Part shown: positions 49,730-59,623 of the stretch, piece by piece
Numbering within the stretch: the stretch's first letter is position 1
Layout: every line of letters starts with the position of its first letter
DNA from: Acanthococcus lagerstroemiae
Taxonomy: Eukaryota > Arthropoda > Insecta > Hemiptera > Eriococcidae
Direction of reading: 5' to 3'
Length of the DNA stretch: 64,000 nucleotides
NCBI GenBank assembly: GCA_031841125.1
Contig: JAJSSI010000011.1
Location: forward strand, 248,001 to 312,000
Notes under the pieces: generated by a model
The model's input: the letters and a program-made list of their open reading frames with translations, nothing else
The model's database searches: none
Told to the model about the DNA's origin: nothing
Made by a program: the position numbers and the translations under genes

Positions 49730-49951
49730 ATGATTGAGCGTCTAAAAAATTATATGAGCCGAAACGGGTTTAACGTATGCACAAGAGTGGCGGAAAAATT
49801 CGGAATCAGAGTAAGCAGAATACGTTTATTTTTTATTTATATTTCATTTGTAAGCTTTGGGCTCAGCTTCTTCCTATATCTTTCGCTCGCCTTATTTATA
49901 AGAATTAAAGATCAGTTTTTTATTAAAAGAAGATCGGTATTTGATTTATAA
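49730..49951 (+). CDS. PspC-domain small membrane protein
   Basis: 73 residues. The N-terminal half (RNGFNVCTRVAEKFGIRVSRIRLFFIY, short: FNVCTRVAEKFGIRVSRIRL) is the PspC signature of a cytoplasmic start running into a membrane segment (about 33-60), ending KDQFFIKRRSVFDL. Bacteroidota carry such stand-alone PspC-like proteins of unknown role, probably in the inner membrane. It is intact between two large dead transporters. Confidence 0.8.
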   Translation: MIERLKNYMSRNGFNVCTRVAEKFGIRVSRIRLFFIYISFVSFGLSFFLYLSLALFIRIKDQFFIKRRSVFDL

Positions 49952-49990
49952 TATCAATATTTTAAAAAAAAATTAAGCTCATTTTTTTAT

Positions 49991-51689
49991 ATGGCGAGCC
50001 AGCATTCGGAAAAAATTGACCCATATGAAAAAAAGAACGCTGAGGTTCCAAATTGGGTTTGGTTCTGGCTATGGCGGGAAATGCCGTAGGGTTTTGGTAA
50101 TTTTTTAAGATTTCCCGTACAGGCTGCGCAAAACGGAGGAGGGGCTTTTCTTATTCCCTATCTCGTTTGTTTTGTGCTCATAGGCTTACCGCTCCTACTC
50201 ATGGAGTGGTCCATGGGACGACTGGGCGGAGCATCGGGCAATCATAACATTACTTTTATCATGGACAAGCTAGGAAAAGGCGGCCGTCTATGGAAATACC
50301 GTAGGGCTTTAAGCTGGTTTTCCAGTATGTCCATCATAGCTTACTACTGTTATCTGGAGTCCTGGACTATTTCTTATATCTTGCATTCTGCATTCGGTAC
50401 TTCTTTCGGTATGAGTCAGCTGGAAGTGGCTGAGTTTTTTGAAGATTATGTAGATATTCATTCCCATAGTTTTATCCCCTATGAAAGCGTTCTATTTTTA
50501 TAGTATGCATTCTTATAAACGTTTACATTCTCTTAAAAGGAATAGGGAGTATTGAAAAAGTAACTAAAGTAGGGATGTCCTTATTGATTTTATTTGGAAT
50601 CGGACTGGCTATCCCAGGATGAGCCTTAGGGACAAAGCGGGGCCACCCCTGAACATCCCGATGCGGGCGCCTGGGAAGGTTTTAATTTTTTGTGGACGCC
50701 TGAATTTGACACTATATTGGACCCTAAAGTATGGCTTGCCGCGGCAGGGCAAATTTTCTTTACCATATCGGTAGGACTGGACATCATCTATTGTTACACT
50801 TCTTATATAAATGTAAAAAAGACGTGGCACTAAATACCTTGTCTTCAGATTTTACCAATGAGTTTGTCGAAGTAATTTTAGCCAGCGCCATCATTATTTC
50901 CATTGCGGCAGCAGGCTACCTGGGACTTGACTGGGTGAAAGAGAACGCAACCTCCGGAATGGCTTTTCAAACTATGCCCTATCTCTTTGAAAAATAGGGG
51001 CGCATAATGCTCCCCTATAGGAGGACTTCCTTTGGTTTGGATTGCTTTTTCTGGAAGGTATTACCTCATCGATTTCTTTGGGTATTTCCTGGATGAGCCT
51101 TTCGCAGAAGGAGTTTCGCTGGAGCCGTTCAAAATCAGCCTGTACTTATGGAATTGGTGCTGTTGATCATAGGTCTGCCCACGAAGTTGTTTTTTTTGAC
51201 AAGGGATTTTTTGATGAGTATGACTATTGGGCAGGAACCATCAGTATTGTTTTGCTCGCTTTTTTTGAGATGTTGCTCTTTGTGAAAGTGCTGGGCATTA
51301 AAAGAGGCTGGAAAGAAATTCATATCGGAGCGGGATATACGCCTGCCTGTCTTATTTAAATATTTGATTCGCTATGTGGTGCCCTGTATGCTTTTATTGA
51401 TATTCACCGGAGCTGTTTTCACTCCCTTGAACAACGACTGGAAAAGCGCTTTTAAAAATCTTTTCTCGGGCAATGGATGGGCACTGGATAAATGGCTCGC
51501 TTATTAAAAAAGTAGCGTAATCAGATCTTCACGCGCAAATAGCGCAAGCCACAAGACCTTGGGCTTATAGAAACTTTGAAAGAAAAAATATTTTATATAG
51601 ATATGGCACGCTTTTTTTGCTTTTCTTCTTTATTTTTTTGTTGCGTTTTCATAGATTTGGCTTATAAAAAGATACCAAAAAAGAATATC
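49991..51689 (+). pseudogene. Broken sodium-dependent amino-acid/neurotransmitter-type symporter (SNF/NSS family)
   Basis: ATG at 49991 begins ASQHSEKIDPY. The NSS signature AMAGNAVGFGNFLRFP is split by frame changes near 50080-50110. GGGAFLIPYLVCFVLIGLPLLLMEWSMGRLGG (short: GGGAFLIPYL, MEWSMGRLGG) is well preserved at 50130-50230. Further membrane segments follow in five or more frames (for example IFFTISVGLDIIYCYTSYI near 50755, short: FTISVGLDIIY). A C-terminal helix is near 51600. Such symporters import amino acids with Na+. The gene is dead by multiple frameshifts. Confidence 0.85.
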
Positions 51690-51809
51690 ATGAATACAGA
51701 GGCTATCATAACGGCAGTAATCGTTCAGACCTTGATTTTGGGTTTCACTTTTTATTTCTTTTACAAAGTTTTAAGCGTAAAATCCGATGATTCGGAAAAA
51801 GAACGTTAA
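51690..51809 (+). CDS. Small membrane protein, likely symporter accessory subunit (MetS-like)
   Basis: 39 residues from ATG at 51690, in the frame of a longer opening that represents the end of the symporter. It has one membrane helix (ITAVIVQTLILGFTFYFFYKVL) with a charged C-terminus. Several NSS symporters are followed by such a tiny open frame that can act as an accessory subunit, as MetS does for MetP. Its transporter partner is dead, so it is probably a bystander. Assignment rests on position and size only. Confidence 0.45.
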   Translation: MNTEAIITAVIVQTLILGFTFYFFYKVLSVKSDDSEKER

Positions 51810-51845
51810 TTGAATAATTTTTATTATCACAATGCGCGTAATAAT

Positions 51846-51995
51846 ATGCGCGTAAAAATAATCTTTTCACTCCTATTGCTTAACTCATTGACAGGAATGT
51901 TAAAATCGACGGCTTTTTATGATCCTCTCCATGATTTTCAATTTGAAGGTGCAAAAGTCGCTAAAGACAGCAGGATCTATTTCAATAAAACCTAA
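51846..51995 (+). CDS. Short exported-protein fragment of unknown function
   Basis: 49 residues starting MRVKIIFSLLLLNSLTGML, a typical signal peptide, followed by about 25 residues ending IYFNKT. The shortness suggests the 5' remnant of a truncated secreted or lipoprotein gene. The sequence AATGCGCGTAATAATATGCGCGTAA around its start contains a short direct repeat. I do not recognise it. Confidence 0.35.
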   Translation: MRVKIIFSLLLLNSLTGMLKSTAFYDPLHDFQFEGAKVAKDSRIYFNKT

Positions 51996-53084
51996 AATTA
52001 GATGTAGATAAAAGTTAATATTTTTTATCTATTTTAAAAACAATAAAAGCACGTCTTTTAAAAGCTCAAGTAAGTAATATCCACCAGGCTTCTATTTATA
52101 TAGGCGTTATTTTTATCACGCCAAGCCTTTTCAAAAGAGTATCTTATTCTATGGCGCGTCTGTCTACCACCAAAGCCAGAAAGACTTATGTTGCCAAAGT
52201 ATATAAGAGTTTTCCTTATTAAGAAAACCGGGCAAACAAGAGAGATATGCTCTACGCGCCTATCTTGAAGAGGTCATTCTTGCTCAGATGGAAGATAAGG
52301 TAAGGTATCTCGCTATCAAGGAAGAAGGTTGGCGAACATTAAGCTGATCCGGGTACGGCAGAAGCTTAATATACAGCCTCTCGCTACCAAAAAAGATTTG
52401 GCTAAGGTGGAGCTAAAACTTAGTGGAGATATCGCTGAGAGTAAATGAGGTCTCAAGCAAACCTTACCTTAGGTTTTTAAGTTAAGATGTAAACCCTCCT
52501 TTTTCTCCATAAAACTTTTTAATGCCTCTGTTCTTTTAACTTAAAGGATTGTCTGATTTTTTTTCAACCTCCTCCCCTTTCTTAAAGCGCGCCAAAACGT
52601 CTTAAATTTAAGGTCGTAATTCAAAAAGCGTCATTAAATCAGATTCTTATTTATGAATCTTCTCGAAGGTCTTTGCTTTTTTTGAGGTCTGCATAGCTAT
52701 ACTAGAGAGCGCGAAAAATAAGAAAACAGCGCAAAGCAAAAAGAGAATTTCCCCGTATAAGGCAATATTAAAAATATGATCATCACCTTCACAACAGGGA
52801 TTATAAGAAATTCCATTAAAAATAGAAAAACAAGCACCTTACCTACTCCTCTTGTCATATTAAGACAATATAATCTTGATTATTCTTCTCATGAAAAAAG
52901 GAATTTACACAGGAAGGAGACTATGGGAATTATTAAGGCAATATATATAAATTTAATATTTTTTTTAATTTAGTCACCAAAAAAACATTTTATAATGTAT
53001 ATATTATTATTACTTTAATAAAAAATATAGTGATATAGAATTTTTTACCGCCAGATTTTTGTATACGGTAAAAAATATTTGTTA
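51996..53084. other. Gene-free, decayed stretch
   Basis: No intact gene in about 1.1 kb. On the plus strand, 52060-52450 has protein-like runs (ending in a coiled-coil-like ATKKDLAKVELKLSGDIAESK, quoted in part as LATKKDLAKVELKLSG, about 52385-52445) resembling DUF1640-like or phage-type proteins. On the minus strand a small hydrophobic peptide ending FEKIHK lies at about 52790-52647. Neither has a full start and stop context. The right part (52960-53080) is very AT-rich. Confidence 0.4.
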
Positions 53085-53153
53085 CCAAAGTCGAATCGAT
53101 AACCTCTATTCTCTCAAGGCAGTGCTCTAAAACGGCTGAACTAAATGTCCCGA
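53085..53153 (-). pseudogene. Decayed tRNA-like sequence
   Basis: On the minus strand the order is right for a tRNA: a D-loop-like TTTAGTTCAGCCGTTTTAGAGC, a 5-bp anticodon stem beginning CTGCC with loop TTGAGAG, and a T-arm GTTATCGATTCGACTTTGG (short: ATCGATTCGACT). The acceptor stem pairs badly and the anticodon stem has mismatches (CTGCC against AATAG). The anticodon position reads GAG, but the body lacks the long variable arm of tRNA-Leu and resembles a Val-type tRNA. It sits just left of the IS630 element. Probably a dead tRNA gene. Confidence 0.55.
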
Positions 53154-53207
53154 AGTTATTATTTAAACAGGATTAAAGATTACAATGAAAAACAGAGATT
53201 ATCAGAT

Positions 53208-54155
53208 ATATGCTAACTTTATAATAATTCCCAAATTAAGTGATAAAAATACGTTGTACTTTTGCTGAAAAAGCAAAGAGATATTATATAGTGTAGACTT
53301 GAGAGAAAAAGCGATATTGTTGTTGGAAAAAGGAAAATCAAATACTGAAGTTGCTGAATTATTAGAGATAGGCATAGCTACATTGTACAGATGGCAGAAA
53401 AAGAAAGCGGCGGGTGAAAGCCTAAAACCAAGAAAAAAAAAGGAAGTTTTATCCGCAAGATAGATCCTCAAAAATGCTAGCAGAGTATGTTACAAAGCCC
53501 CCTGGGCCATACTCTGGCAGAAATGAAACACAATCTGGGATTCGGAATAAATTCGATTTGGTATAGGCTAAAACAGCTCGGTATCATGTTAAAAGAACGT
53601 AAAGCTCTATCAAGAACGAAATCAAGAATAGAGGCTTAAATATATTGAAACCGTTTCGAAAATAGAGAACTCTAGAATTGTATATAGATGAATCAGGAAT
53701 TGATAATAGGCTATACCGAGAGTATGGAAGAGCCCCGAGGGGAAAGAAAATTTATGTTGATATTACGGAAAAAAACGAGAGAGAATCAGTATAATTGGTG
53801 GATGGATCGGAAAAATTTGTTGCGCCGATGACCTTTACCGGAGGGTGCAATACAGAGATGAATTCAATGCATTGTTGGAACAGGTATTACTACCTGAGTT
53901 GCCATATGGCACTACAGTAGTTATGGGATAACGCTGCTTTCCATAAGAGCTCTAAAAGAAAGGAGTTAATAGAATCTTCCGGCTGCCATTTGCTCTACTT
54001 CCCACATACTCTACGGATCTCAATCCCATTGAGCATTGCTGGCATACCATAAAAAGCTAGATCAGACCAGGAATGCGGCAGGAACAAAATCTTCTTCTTG
54101 TCGGTAATGCTATCAATGAGGTATTTAGTTTAGGAAATATTATAAATTTCTAATG
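53208..54155 (+). mobile_element. Degenerate IS630-family element with broken transposase
   Basis: From about 53290, a HTH-containing N-terminus reads DLREKAILLLEKGKSNTEVAELL and IGIATLYRWQKKK (short forms: LREKAILLLEKGKS, IATLYRWQKKK). Then WYRLKQLGI, the first catalytic Asp ELYIDESGIDNRLYREYG (about 53680-53730), DNAAFHKS near 53930 for the second, and PIEHCWHTIK near 54020 for the Glu, spread over three frames with stops. Terminal segments GCTAACTTTATAATAATTCCC (left, short: TTTATAATAATTCC) and an inverted TTTATAATATTTCC at the right (about 54132-54145) look like the remnants of inverted ends. TA duplications cannot be confirmed. The element is inactive. Confidence 0.85.
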
Positions 54156-54526
54156 CCTCTAAAGAGTAGATAAAACAAAAGGCGAATGACGGGAGCAGAC
54201 ACTCATTATGAAACCACAAGGGCATAAAGGATTTGCTTGCGGTTTATAGATGCGTTTGCTGAATATGAAAATAAATTTTATAAGCTCTCAGAATAAAAGT
54301 TGTGGATTGAGCTTAAAGCTGAATCTTATTCTTTCTGGGTTTATAAATCAAGGCTCAATTATTTTTTATAATGGCAACTTTTCTTCTGGCGAAAGATCGG
54401 CGGAACTAAAGAAAAAAGATTTATAACCTTAAAATTATAGTTTATTATTACGGGACTCTTACTATTGCTGAAAACCATGGAACAAGTAGGGTGGACCGGT
54501 TAAAAAATATTTCCTGTGCGATGAGG
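54156..54526. other. Gene-free stretch between IS630 and lipA
   Basis: No gene recognised. A plus-strand run near 54255-54425 (INFISSQNKSCGLS, FINQGSIIFYNGNFSS) looks protein-like but too short to assign. No clear lipA terminator is seen. Confidence 0.3.
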
Positions 54527-55432
54527 CTAGCGTACATGGCGGTCCGCATGATAAGAAGAACGCACCAGCGCTCCGCTTTCTACATACAGAAAGCCCATTT
54601 TCAGACCGATATCTTCATATTTTCTGAACTGTTCAGGGGGGATAAAATCTTTTACCGCTAAGTGTTTTTGAGTAGGCTGAAGGTACTGTCCCATGGTAAT
54701 GATATCTACGCCCGCGTTTTTAAGGTCTTCCATGGTCTCAAGCACTTCTGCTTCGCTTTCTCCCAGGCCCAGCATAATACCGCTTTTAGTACGCGCTTGA
54801 TTGCTTTTTTTAAGATAGCGCAATACCTCCAGGCTACGATCATACTTCGCCTGAATACGTACCTCGCGGCTAAGTCGCCGGACGGTTTCCATATTATGAG
54901 AGATCACCTCGGGCCGCGCTTGAAGAATCCTGTCTAAAAAACGACTCTGCCCTTGAAAGTCCGGTATAAGCGTTTCTATAGTGGTTCCCACGCTGATGCG
55001 TCTGATCGCCTGAATGGTTTCTGCCCAAAGTAAGGATCCCATATCCTTTAAGTCGTCCCGATCCACTGAGGTAATAACAGCATGTTTGATCTTCATTAAT
55101 TTAATTGAGCGCGCTACTTTTTCCGGTTCTTCCCAGTCCATTTTTTCCGGTCGACCGGTTTTTACTGCGCAAAATCCGCAAGAGCGCGTACAAATATTTC
55201 CCAAAATCATGAAGGTAGCGACGCCATTCCCCCAACACTCACCCATATTAGGGCAGCTTCCACTTTGACATATGGTATGAAGCCGGTATTTATCTATCAA
55301 ACCGCGCAGCTCGCGGTAATTTTTTCCTGTAGGTAATTTAACTCGAATCCAGCGAGGTTTTTTTATTACAGATTTTTCCGTGACTTCACTTTCGTCAGGG
55401 GAAATCAGGCTGGATTTTATGGAATCACTCAT
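54527..55432 (-). CDS. lipA: Lipoyl synthase
   Basis: 301 residues. The auxiliary cluster motif C-x4-C-x5-C appears as [12 protein letters not shown] (about residue 54) and the radical-SAM cluster motif as [10 protein letters not shown] (about 80). [17 protein letters not shown] and the C-terminal RSSYHA with the conserved Arg-Ser-Ser-Tyr that supports the auxiliary cluster are intact. It inserts sulphur into octanoyl groups on pyruvate or oxoglutarate dehydrogenase subunits. Its survival indicates that at least one lipoate-dependent complex is still used. Start at 55432 fits family length. Confidence 0.96.
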   Translation of the reverse strand: MSDSIKSSLISPDESEVTEKSVIKKPRWIRVKLPTGKNYRELRGLIDKYRLHTICQSGSCPNMGECWGNGVATFMILGNICTRSCGFCAVKTGRPEKMDWEEPEKVARSIKLMKIKHAVITSVDRDDLKDMGSLLWAETIQAIRRISVGTTIETLIPDFQGQSRFLDRILQARPEVISHNMETVRRLSREVRIQAKYDRSLEVLRYLKKSNQARTKSGIMLGLGESEAEVLETMEDLKNAGVDIITMGQYLQPTQKHLAVKDFIPPEQFRKYEDIGLKMGFLYVESGALVRSSYHADRHVR

Positions 55433-56101
55433 AAGCGGTCAAAGTATATGGTTAGAGATCAAGCCCATAAAGGTAATAAGTTTGAAATTTGTTTTAAAAA
55501 TTCATTGGGTTGTCCATAAGATTTCGTGCGTTTTTTTCTTTGCTCTGAGAAGTCGAATTTTAATATGATGTAATCTGATTTTCAATTTTTTAGTTATTTA
55601 CAAATGTATCCTTTTGTAAGTATTAACTGCGAGATCTGTTTATGCTTTGGGGGAAGTTTTTTTAAGTTGTTCTTAAATGTTTTCCTGAAATCCTTTATAT
55701 ATAAAGATTCGCTCTTACAGATAAGATATTTTTATCCTCCTAACGCATTTCTACTTGCGCAAAGAATCTGACGCGCTATGGCGCGTCAGATGATAAACAA
55801 CCAGTTTTGAAACTATGGACTTTTGTTATAAAATTTTAATTTTTCAGAATATTTTGAAAAAAATCCAGATGGAACATCCTCGGCTTTCTCCTGATCGTGA
55901 ATGGCTTTAAATAAGTGGCATATAAATTTGTTCAAAAGAAATGTTGCGGGTCATTTCTCAATCTTTGGATTATTGTTTTCGTATTTGCGATGATTTTGCA
56001 AAGATCCGTAACATTTGCTATAAGCTATTGATTTGTAATCAAAGTCTGTTTCTTGCACTGTTTTGATCTTCAATAACTGCATAATCCACATTTTGTATCT
56101 T
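55433..56101. other. Gene-free stretch with a strong hairpin
   Basis: About 670 bases without a recognisable gene. The only marked structure is the GC-rich hairpin at 55767-55790. Short frames do not form a protein. Confidence 0.4.
55767..55790. repeat. Perfect 10-bp-stem inverted repeat
   Basis: TCTGACGCGC at 55767-55776, loop TATG, then GCGCGTCAGA at 55781-55790. It is GC-rich against an AT-rich surround and has no following T-run, so it is not a standard terminator. It may be a relic end of a repeat or a protein-binding palindrome. Confidence 0.5.
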
Positions 56102-56239
56102 TTAGCGTTGGGTTTTCACTGGCGCAAGTAGCTCGAGAAGCGATCGTTTTTTTTGACTCCATACCTTCAGGCTGATTCCTAGAACGGATATACCCAGTAA
56201 GACTTTGATAATCAGATCTAAAGTCAGGTAATACTCCAT
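56102..56239 (-). CDS. Possible small membrane peptide
   Basis: 45 residues from ATG at 56239 on the minus strand: MEYYLTLDLIIKVLLGISVLG, then a basic segment WSQKKR and a C-terminal LLELLAPVKTQR. One probable membrane helix. No family is recognised and the frame may be chance in an AT-rich gap; it is divergent from nif3 with 88 bp between. Confidence 0.3.
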   Translation of the reverse strand: MEYYLTLDLIIKVLLGISVLGISLKVWSQKKRSLLELLAPVKTQR

Positions 56240-56327
56240 GATATCTTTGACTTAGACGCTCAAAGATAGGATAGTATTTTGATGACAGATTTAGTTTTTC
56301 TATTTTTAAGCCTTTAAAATCTTACCT

Positions 56328-57428
56328 TTGAGAGTTGGGGATGTTTGTCAAATGCTTGATTCTTGGGCTCCGGGGATCTATGCCGAAGATTTTGACAATA
56401 TAGGTCTGCTTGTAGGTGATCCGCATTGGATGTGCAATAAAATTCTTGTTACTTTAGACACTACCGAAGCGGTGGTTAAAGAAGCTCGTAGACTGGACTG
56501 TAAATTGATCGTAAGTTTTCATCCGCTGATTTTTAAAGGCTTAAAACGCCTCACTCGAGCTCAGCCTTCGGGGCGCGCTGTTATGAGAGCCTTGAAGCAT
56601 AACATCGCTATTTATGTTATTCATACCAATTTGGATAACCACCCTCAGGGAACGAATTATCAAATTTGTCAGCGCTTAGGCCTGATCGATTCTAAGGTTC
56701 TTATTCCATACAAGGAAGCGCTCAAGAAACTTACCACTTACGTCCCGCAAGAGCATGCCGATCAGTTGCGAGAAGATCTATTCAAAGCAGGCGCCGGCAG
56801 TATCGGAAATTATGAACGCTGTAGTTATAATATAGACGGTTGGGGCACTTTTATGGGCAATGAACAATCTTCACCTGTCTATGGAAAAAAGGGAGCGCTT
56901 CATCATCAAAAAGAAACTTCCATAAATGTGGTTTTTCCTGCTCATCTCGAATCAGCCGTTATTGAGGCTTTACTGGCAAATCACCCTTATGAGGAAATAC
57001 CTTATGAGATTTTTCAATTGCAAAATTCACATCACCGCGATATCGGGGCAGGGAGAATGGGCCGTTTGCCCGGACCTATGCCTGAAGAAATGTTTTTAAG
57101 TTTTGTTAAAGAACGCATGCAGACCCCTTGTATACGGCATTCTCCTTTTTTAAAGAGACCTATAGAGCGCGTCGCCGTATTGGGAGGATCAGGAAGTTTC
57201 GCTATGTCTTCAGCCAAAAACAAAGGGGCAGATGCTTTTATATCAGCAGATTTCAAGTATCATCAATTCTTTGAGGCCAACGATGAGATTCTCATTCTCG
57301 ATATAGGCCATTATGAATCGGAGCAATTCACCAAAGAACTGCTTATAGACGTTTTAAGGGAAAAATTACCTAAATTTGCCATCATTCAATCCAATACGCG
57401 TACCAATCCCGTACGTTATTTTTATTAA
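56328..57428 (+). CDS. Nif3-like dinuclear metal-centre protein (YbgI family)
   Basis: 366 residues from a TTG start (no better ATG exists; the first residues match the family start). N- and C-terminal Nif3 halves carry the metal ligands: DNIGLLVGD, FHPLIF, HTNLDNHPQG with the two His, and near the end DIGHYESEQF. An inserted PII-like domain (about 125-235) is present as in the long Bacteroidota members: TTYVPQEHADQL, GTFMGNEQSSP, HHRDIGAGRMG. Function is uncertain (possibly GTP cyclohydrolase-like or a nuclease). It is 6 bp before the DUF164 gene, a conserved pair. Intact. Confidence 0.93.
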   Translation: MRVGDVCQMLDSWAPGIYAEDFDNIGLLVGDPHWMCNKILVTLDTTEAVVKEARRLDCKLIVSFHPLIFKGLKRLTRAQPSGRAVMRALKHNIAIYVIHTNLDNHPQGTNYQICQRLGLIDSKVLIPYKEALKKLTTYVPQEHADQLREDLFKAGAGSIGNYERCSYNIDGWGTFMGNEQSSPVYGKKGALHHQKETSINVVFPAHLESAVIEALLANHPYEEIPYEIFQLQNSHHRDIGAGRMGRLPGPMPEEMFLSFVKERMQTPCIRHSPFLKRPIERVAVLGGSGSFAMSSAKNKGADAFISADFKYHQFFEANDEILILDIGHYESEQFTKELLIDVLREKLPKFAIIQSNTRTNPVRYFY

Positions 57429-57434
57429 ATCTGT

Positions 57435-58229
57435 ATGGCTAGCAAACCACAAGAGGTCAGTGTAGAGGAAAAGCTCAGAGCTTTATACGACTTGCAACTC
57501 ATAGATTCTCGCATAGACGTGATAAGGCTGCTTATGGGTAATTTACCCCTGGAGGTGCAGGAACTTGATAATGAATTAAAGGATATACAAAATAAAAGTC
57601 AGCAACTACAGCAAGAAATAGAAGCCTTTCAAGGCAGTATGCAGAAAAAGAAAGATCTTATAAAAGAGGCTGAGGCTCTTATTAAGAAATATCGCGCTCA
57701 GCAAGATAAGGTGCGTAATAATCGGGAATTTGAATCTCTTGGCAAAGAAATCGAATATCAGGAACTTGAAATAGAGTTGGCCAATAAAAGGGCCAAAGAA
57801 TTTGAGCTTATCATCACTCAAAAAAAAGATCTTTTTAAGGAGTTCGAGGTGCTTTGCAATGAAAAAAAAGAACATCTTTCTCAAAAGCGAGAAGAATTCG
57901 ATCAGATGTTACAAAGGTATGAAAAGGAGCGAAAAGATTTACTGGAAAAGGTAGCCTTTTTTTCAAAAAATATAGAGGCTAGTTTGTTACAGTTGTATAA
58001 ACGTATCCGCTCTAAAGCCAAAAACGGCCTTGCTATCGTCCCGGTGGAAAGAGGTGCTTCGGGCGGATCTTTCTTTACTATTCCTCCACAAAAATGTATC
58101 GATATCGCTCAGCGAAAAAAAGTGGTGATCGACGAACACAGCGGGCGTATACTTATTGACGCGGCCTTAGCTGAGGAAGAGCGTCAAAAAATTCTTCCGC
58201 AAATTCGGGAAATATTTATTGATTCTTAA
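57435..58229 (+). CDS. DUF164 coiled-coil protein lacking zinc-ribbon cysteines
   Basis: 264 residues. A long coiled coil (about 10-190) is followed by the C4-type zinc-ribbon domain position. Where many family members read ACGGC and VCEHCGR, this protein reads ASGGSFF and IDEHSGRILID: all four ligand cysteines are replaced by Ser, Asp or other residues, though the surrounding IPPQ pattern is kept. Such proteins (CdsZ-like) are thought to act as scaffolds or in trafficking. The change may be a lineage feature of Flavobacteria rather than decay, because the rest is well conserved. It partners the nif3 gene. Confidence 0.88.
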   Translation: MASKPQEVSVEEKLRALYDLQLIDSRIDVIRLLMGNLPLEVQELDNELKDIQNKSQQLQQEIEAFQGSMQKKKDLIKEAEALIKKYRAQQDKVRNNREFESLGKEIEYQELEIELANKRAKEFELIITQKKDLFKEFEVLCNEKKEHLSQKREEFDQMLQRYEKERKDLLEKVAFFSKNIEASLLQLYKRIRSKAKNGLAIVPVERGASGGSFFTIPPQKCIDIAQRKKVVIDEHSGRILIDAALAEEERQKILPQIREIFIDS

Positions 58230-58985
58230 TGCTTGTAGAGACTCTTGACTAATAATTTTTCATTGTCTTTAAATAAAGGCTTTCACGGTGAAATGGTCTT
58301 CAGCTCATTCTTGTATGTTTACAACGGTTGAGGAGGTCAATAAGATTTGCTGCCATCACTCGAAGTGTTTTTAGTATTACTTCACCGTTAAGTGTCGCCC
58401 ATTCAAACATCGGCTTAGTTCCTGCTTTCTATGTTGTGTATATAGCCGGATTTTAATAGTAGCGGCTAAGAGAAATCCTCTGTACGAGGAGCGTTTTGTG
58501 TATTTCTGTCATAAGTTCTCAAATCCCGAAGTTTCTTGCGGCAGCTATCGAGGTCCCTCCATGATATGGAAATAATAGATTTTTCCCGGGGCGTTTATAA
58601 CCTGGCTTGATGCGTTTATCATCTCTCGGTACCCACAGGAGCTAAGCGGAACGATCTGAATTCTAGCGGACTACATGGCAAGCAAATGAATTTTCAATAC
58701 AACCTACCGTGAGCAATTTTTTTGCTCTACTTCCCTTATGTACGGAATCAAAGTCGGATTCCCCCGTCTTTTTCTAACTGATCTTTGGATGATTTTTCTG
58801 GATCTTCTGCACGATCGTTTCTATGGCTTTTATAATGATTTGATCAGGATGATCATAAATGATCCGCTCCCGGCAAGAGTCAATAGAGCTATAGTATACG
58901 AAATACACGTTTTTTTATAAAGCCTTACCACTCCTATTCATCGAGATTCGCCTCGTAATTCCGGCTGGCGCGCCCCCAAGAGTTG
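58230..58985. other. Gene-free, decayed stretch after the DUF164 gene
   Basis: About 750 bases with no recognised gene. Minus-strand translations contain protein-like runs (for example DHPDQIIIKAIETIVQKIQ near 58860-58800 and NGEVILKTLRVMAANLIDLL near 58390-58330) broken by many stops, so an old minus-strand pseudogene is likely, but I cannot name it. Confidence 0.35.
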
Positions 58986-59385
58986 TTATAAATAATCATT
59001 TCTAATGTGTTTTAAGAATGTCGGCGTAGCCTCGCGAAAATCTGCTTTGGTGAAATTATAAAATATGACCTTTCCTTCAGGCGCTATTGTTTCCATATGG
59101 GGGTTTTTACCCTCCGCAATCATGTTCGTAGTTTTGGTTAAGCAAATTTTTTCATCTTCCATAGTTAGCCTCAAATGAATTAGGATCGGCCAGGCATGCT
59201 CTTCCTTTCAATTCACTGTGGATACTTTTTGGAGCCCACATCTCCCATAGTCTGAAATGTATGTTTTCTCCATCAAGACCAGGTTTTGAAAAGGCTTGCG
59301 TTTCAAATAGAGTACTTTTTTGGCAAAACAATCTCATATTGAACTCACTCTCGATTGCATAGGGCGCCGGATTTACTTTGTCCAT
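58986..59385 (-). pseudogene. Unrecognised pair of short frames upstream of katA
   Basis: Two overlapping minus-strand frames: 59385-59152 (77 codons, FETQAFSKPGLDGENIHFRLWEMW, short: FSKPGLDGENIHFRLW) and 59174-58986 (62 codons, TKTTNMIAEGKNPHMETI, EGKVIFYNFTKADF). Their order and the 23-bp overlap in different frames suggest one older gene with a frameshift near 59160. No family is recognised. It is divergent from the catalase relic. Confidence 0.35.
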
Positions 59386-59623
59386 AAAGGTAGTCTCTCA
59401 GAATAAAATACTAAAATAAAATTTCCGTCTTCCACATAGCAACATGATTTTTTGAATTATAACATGTGTAAATTTAATTAATAAAAAGTAAAATAAATAT
59501 AATAAATTATTTCATATTAAAAATGAATTTATAGGGATTCCATTGGAAATTTTGCTATTTAATTTCTTAATAAATTCATTTATTTAAACTAAATATATAA
59601 CCTGACCACATATTAAATTTTTT

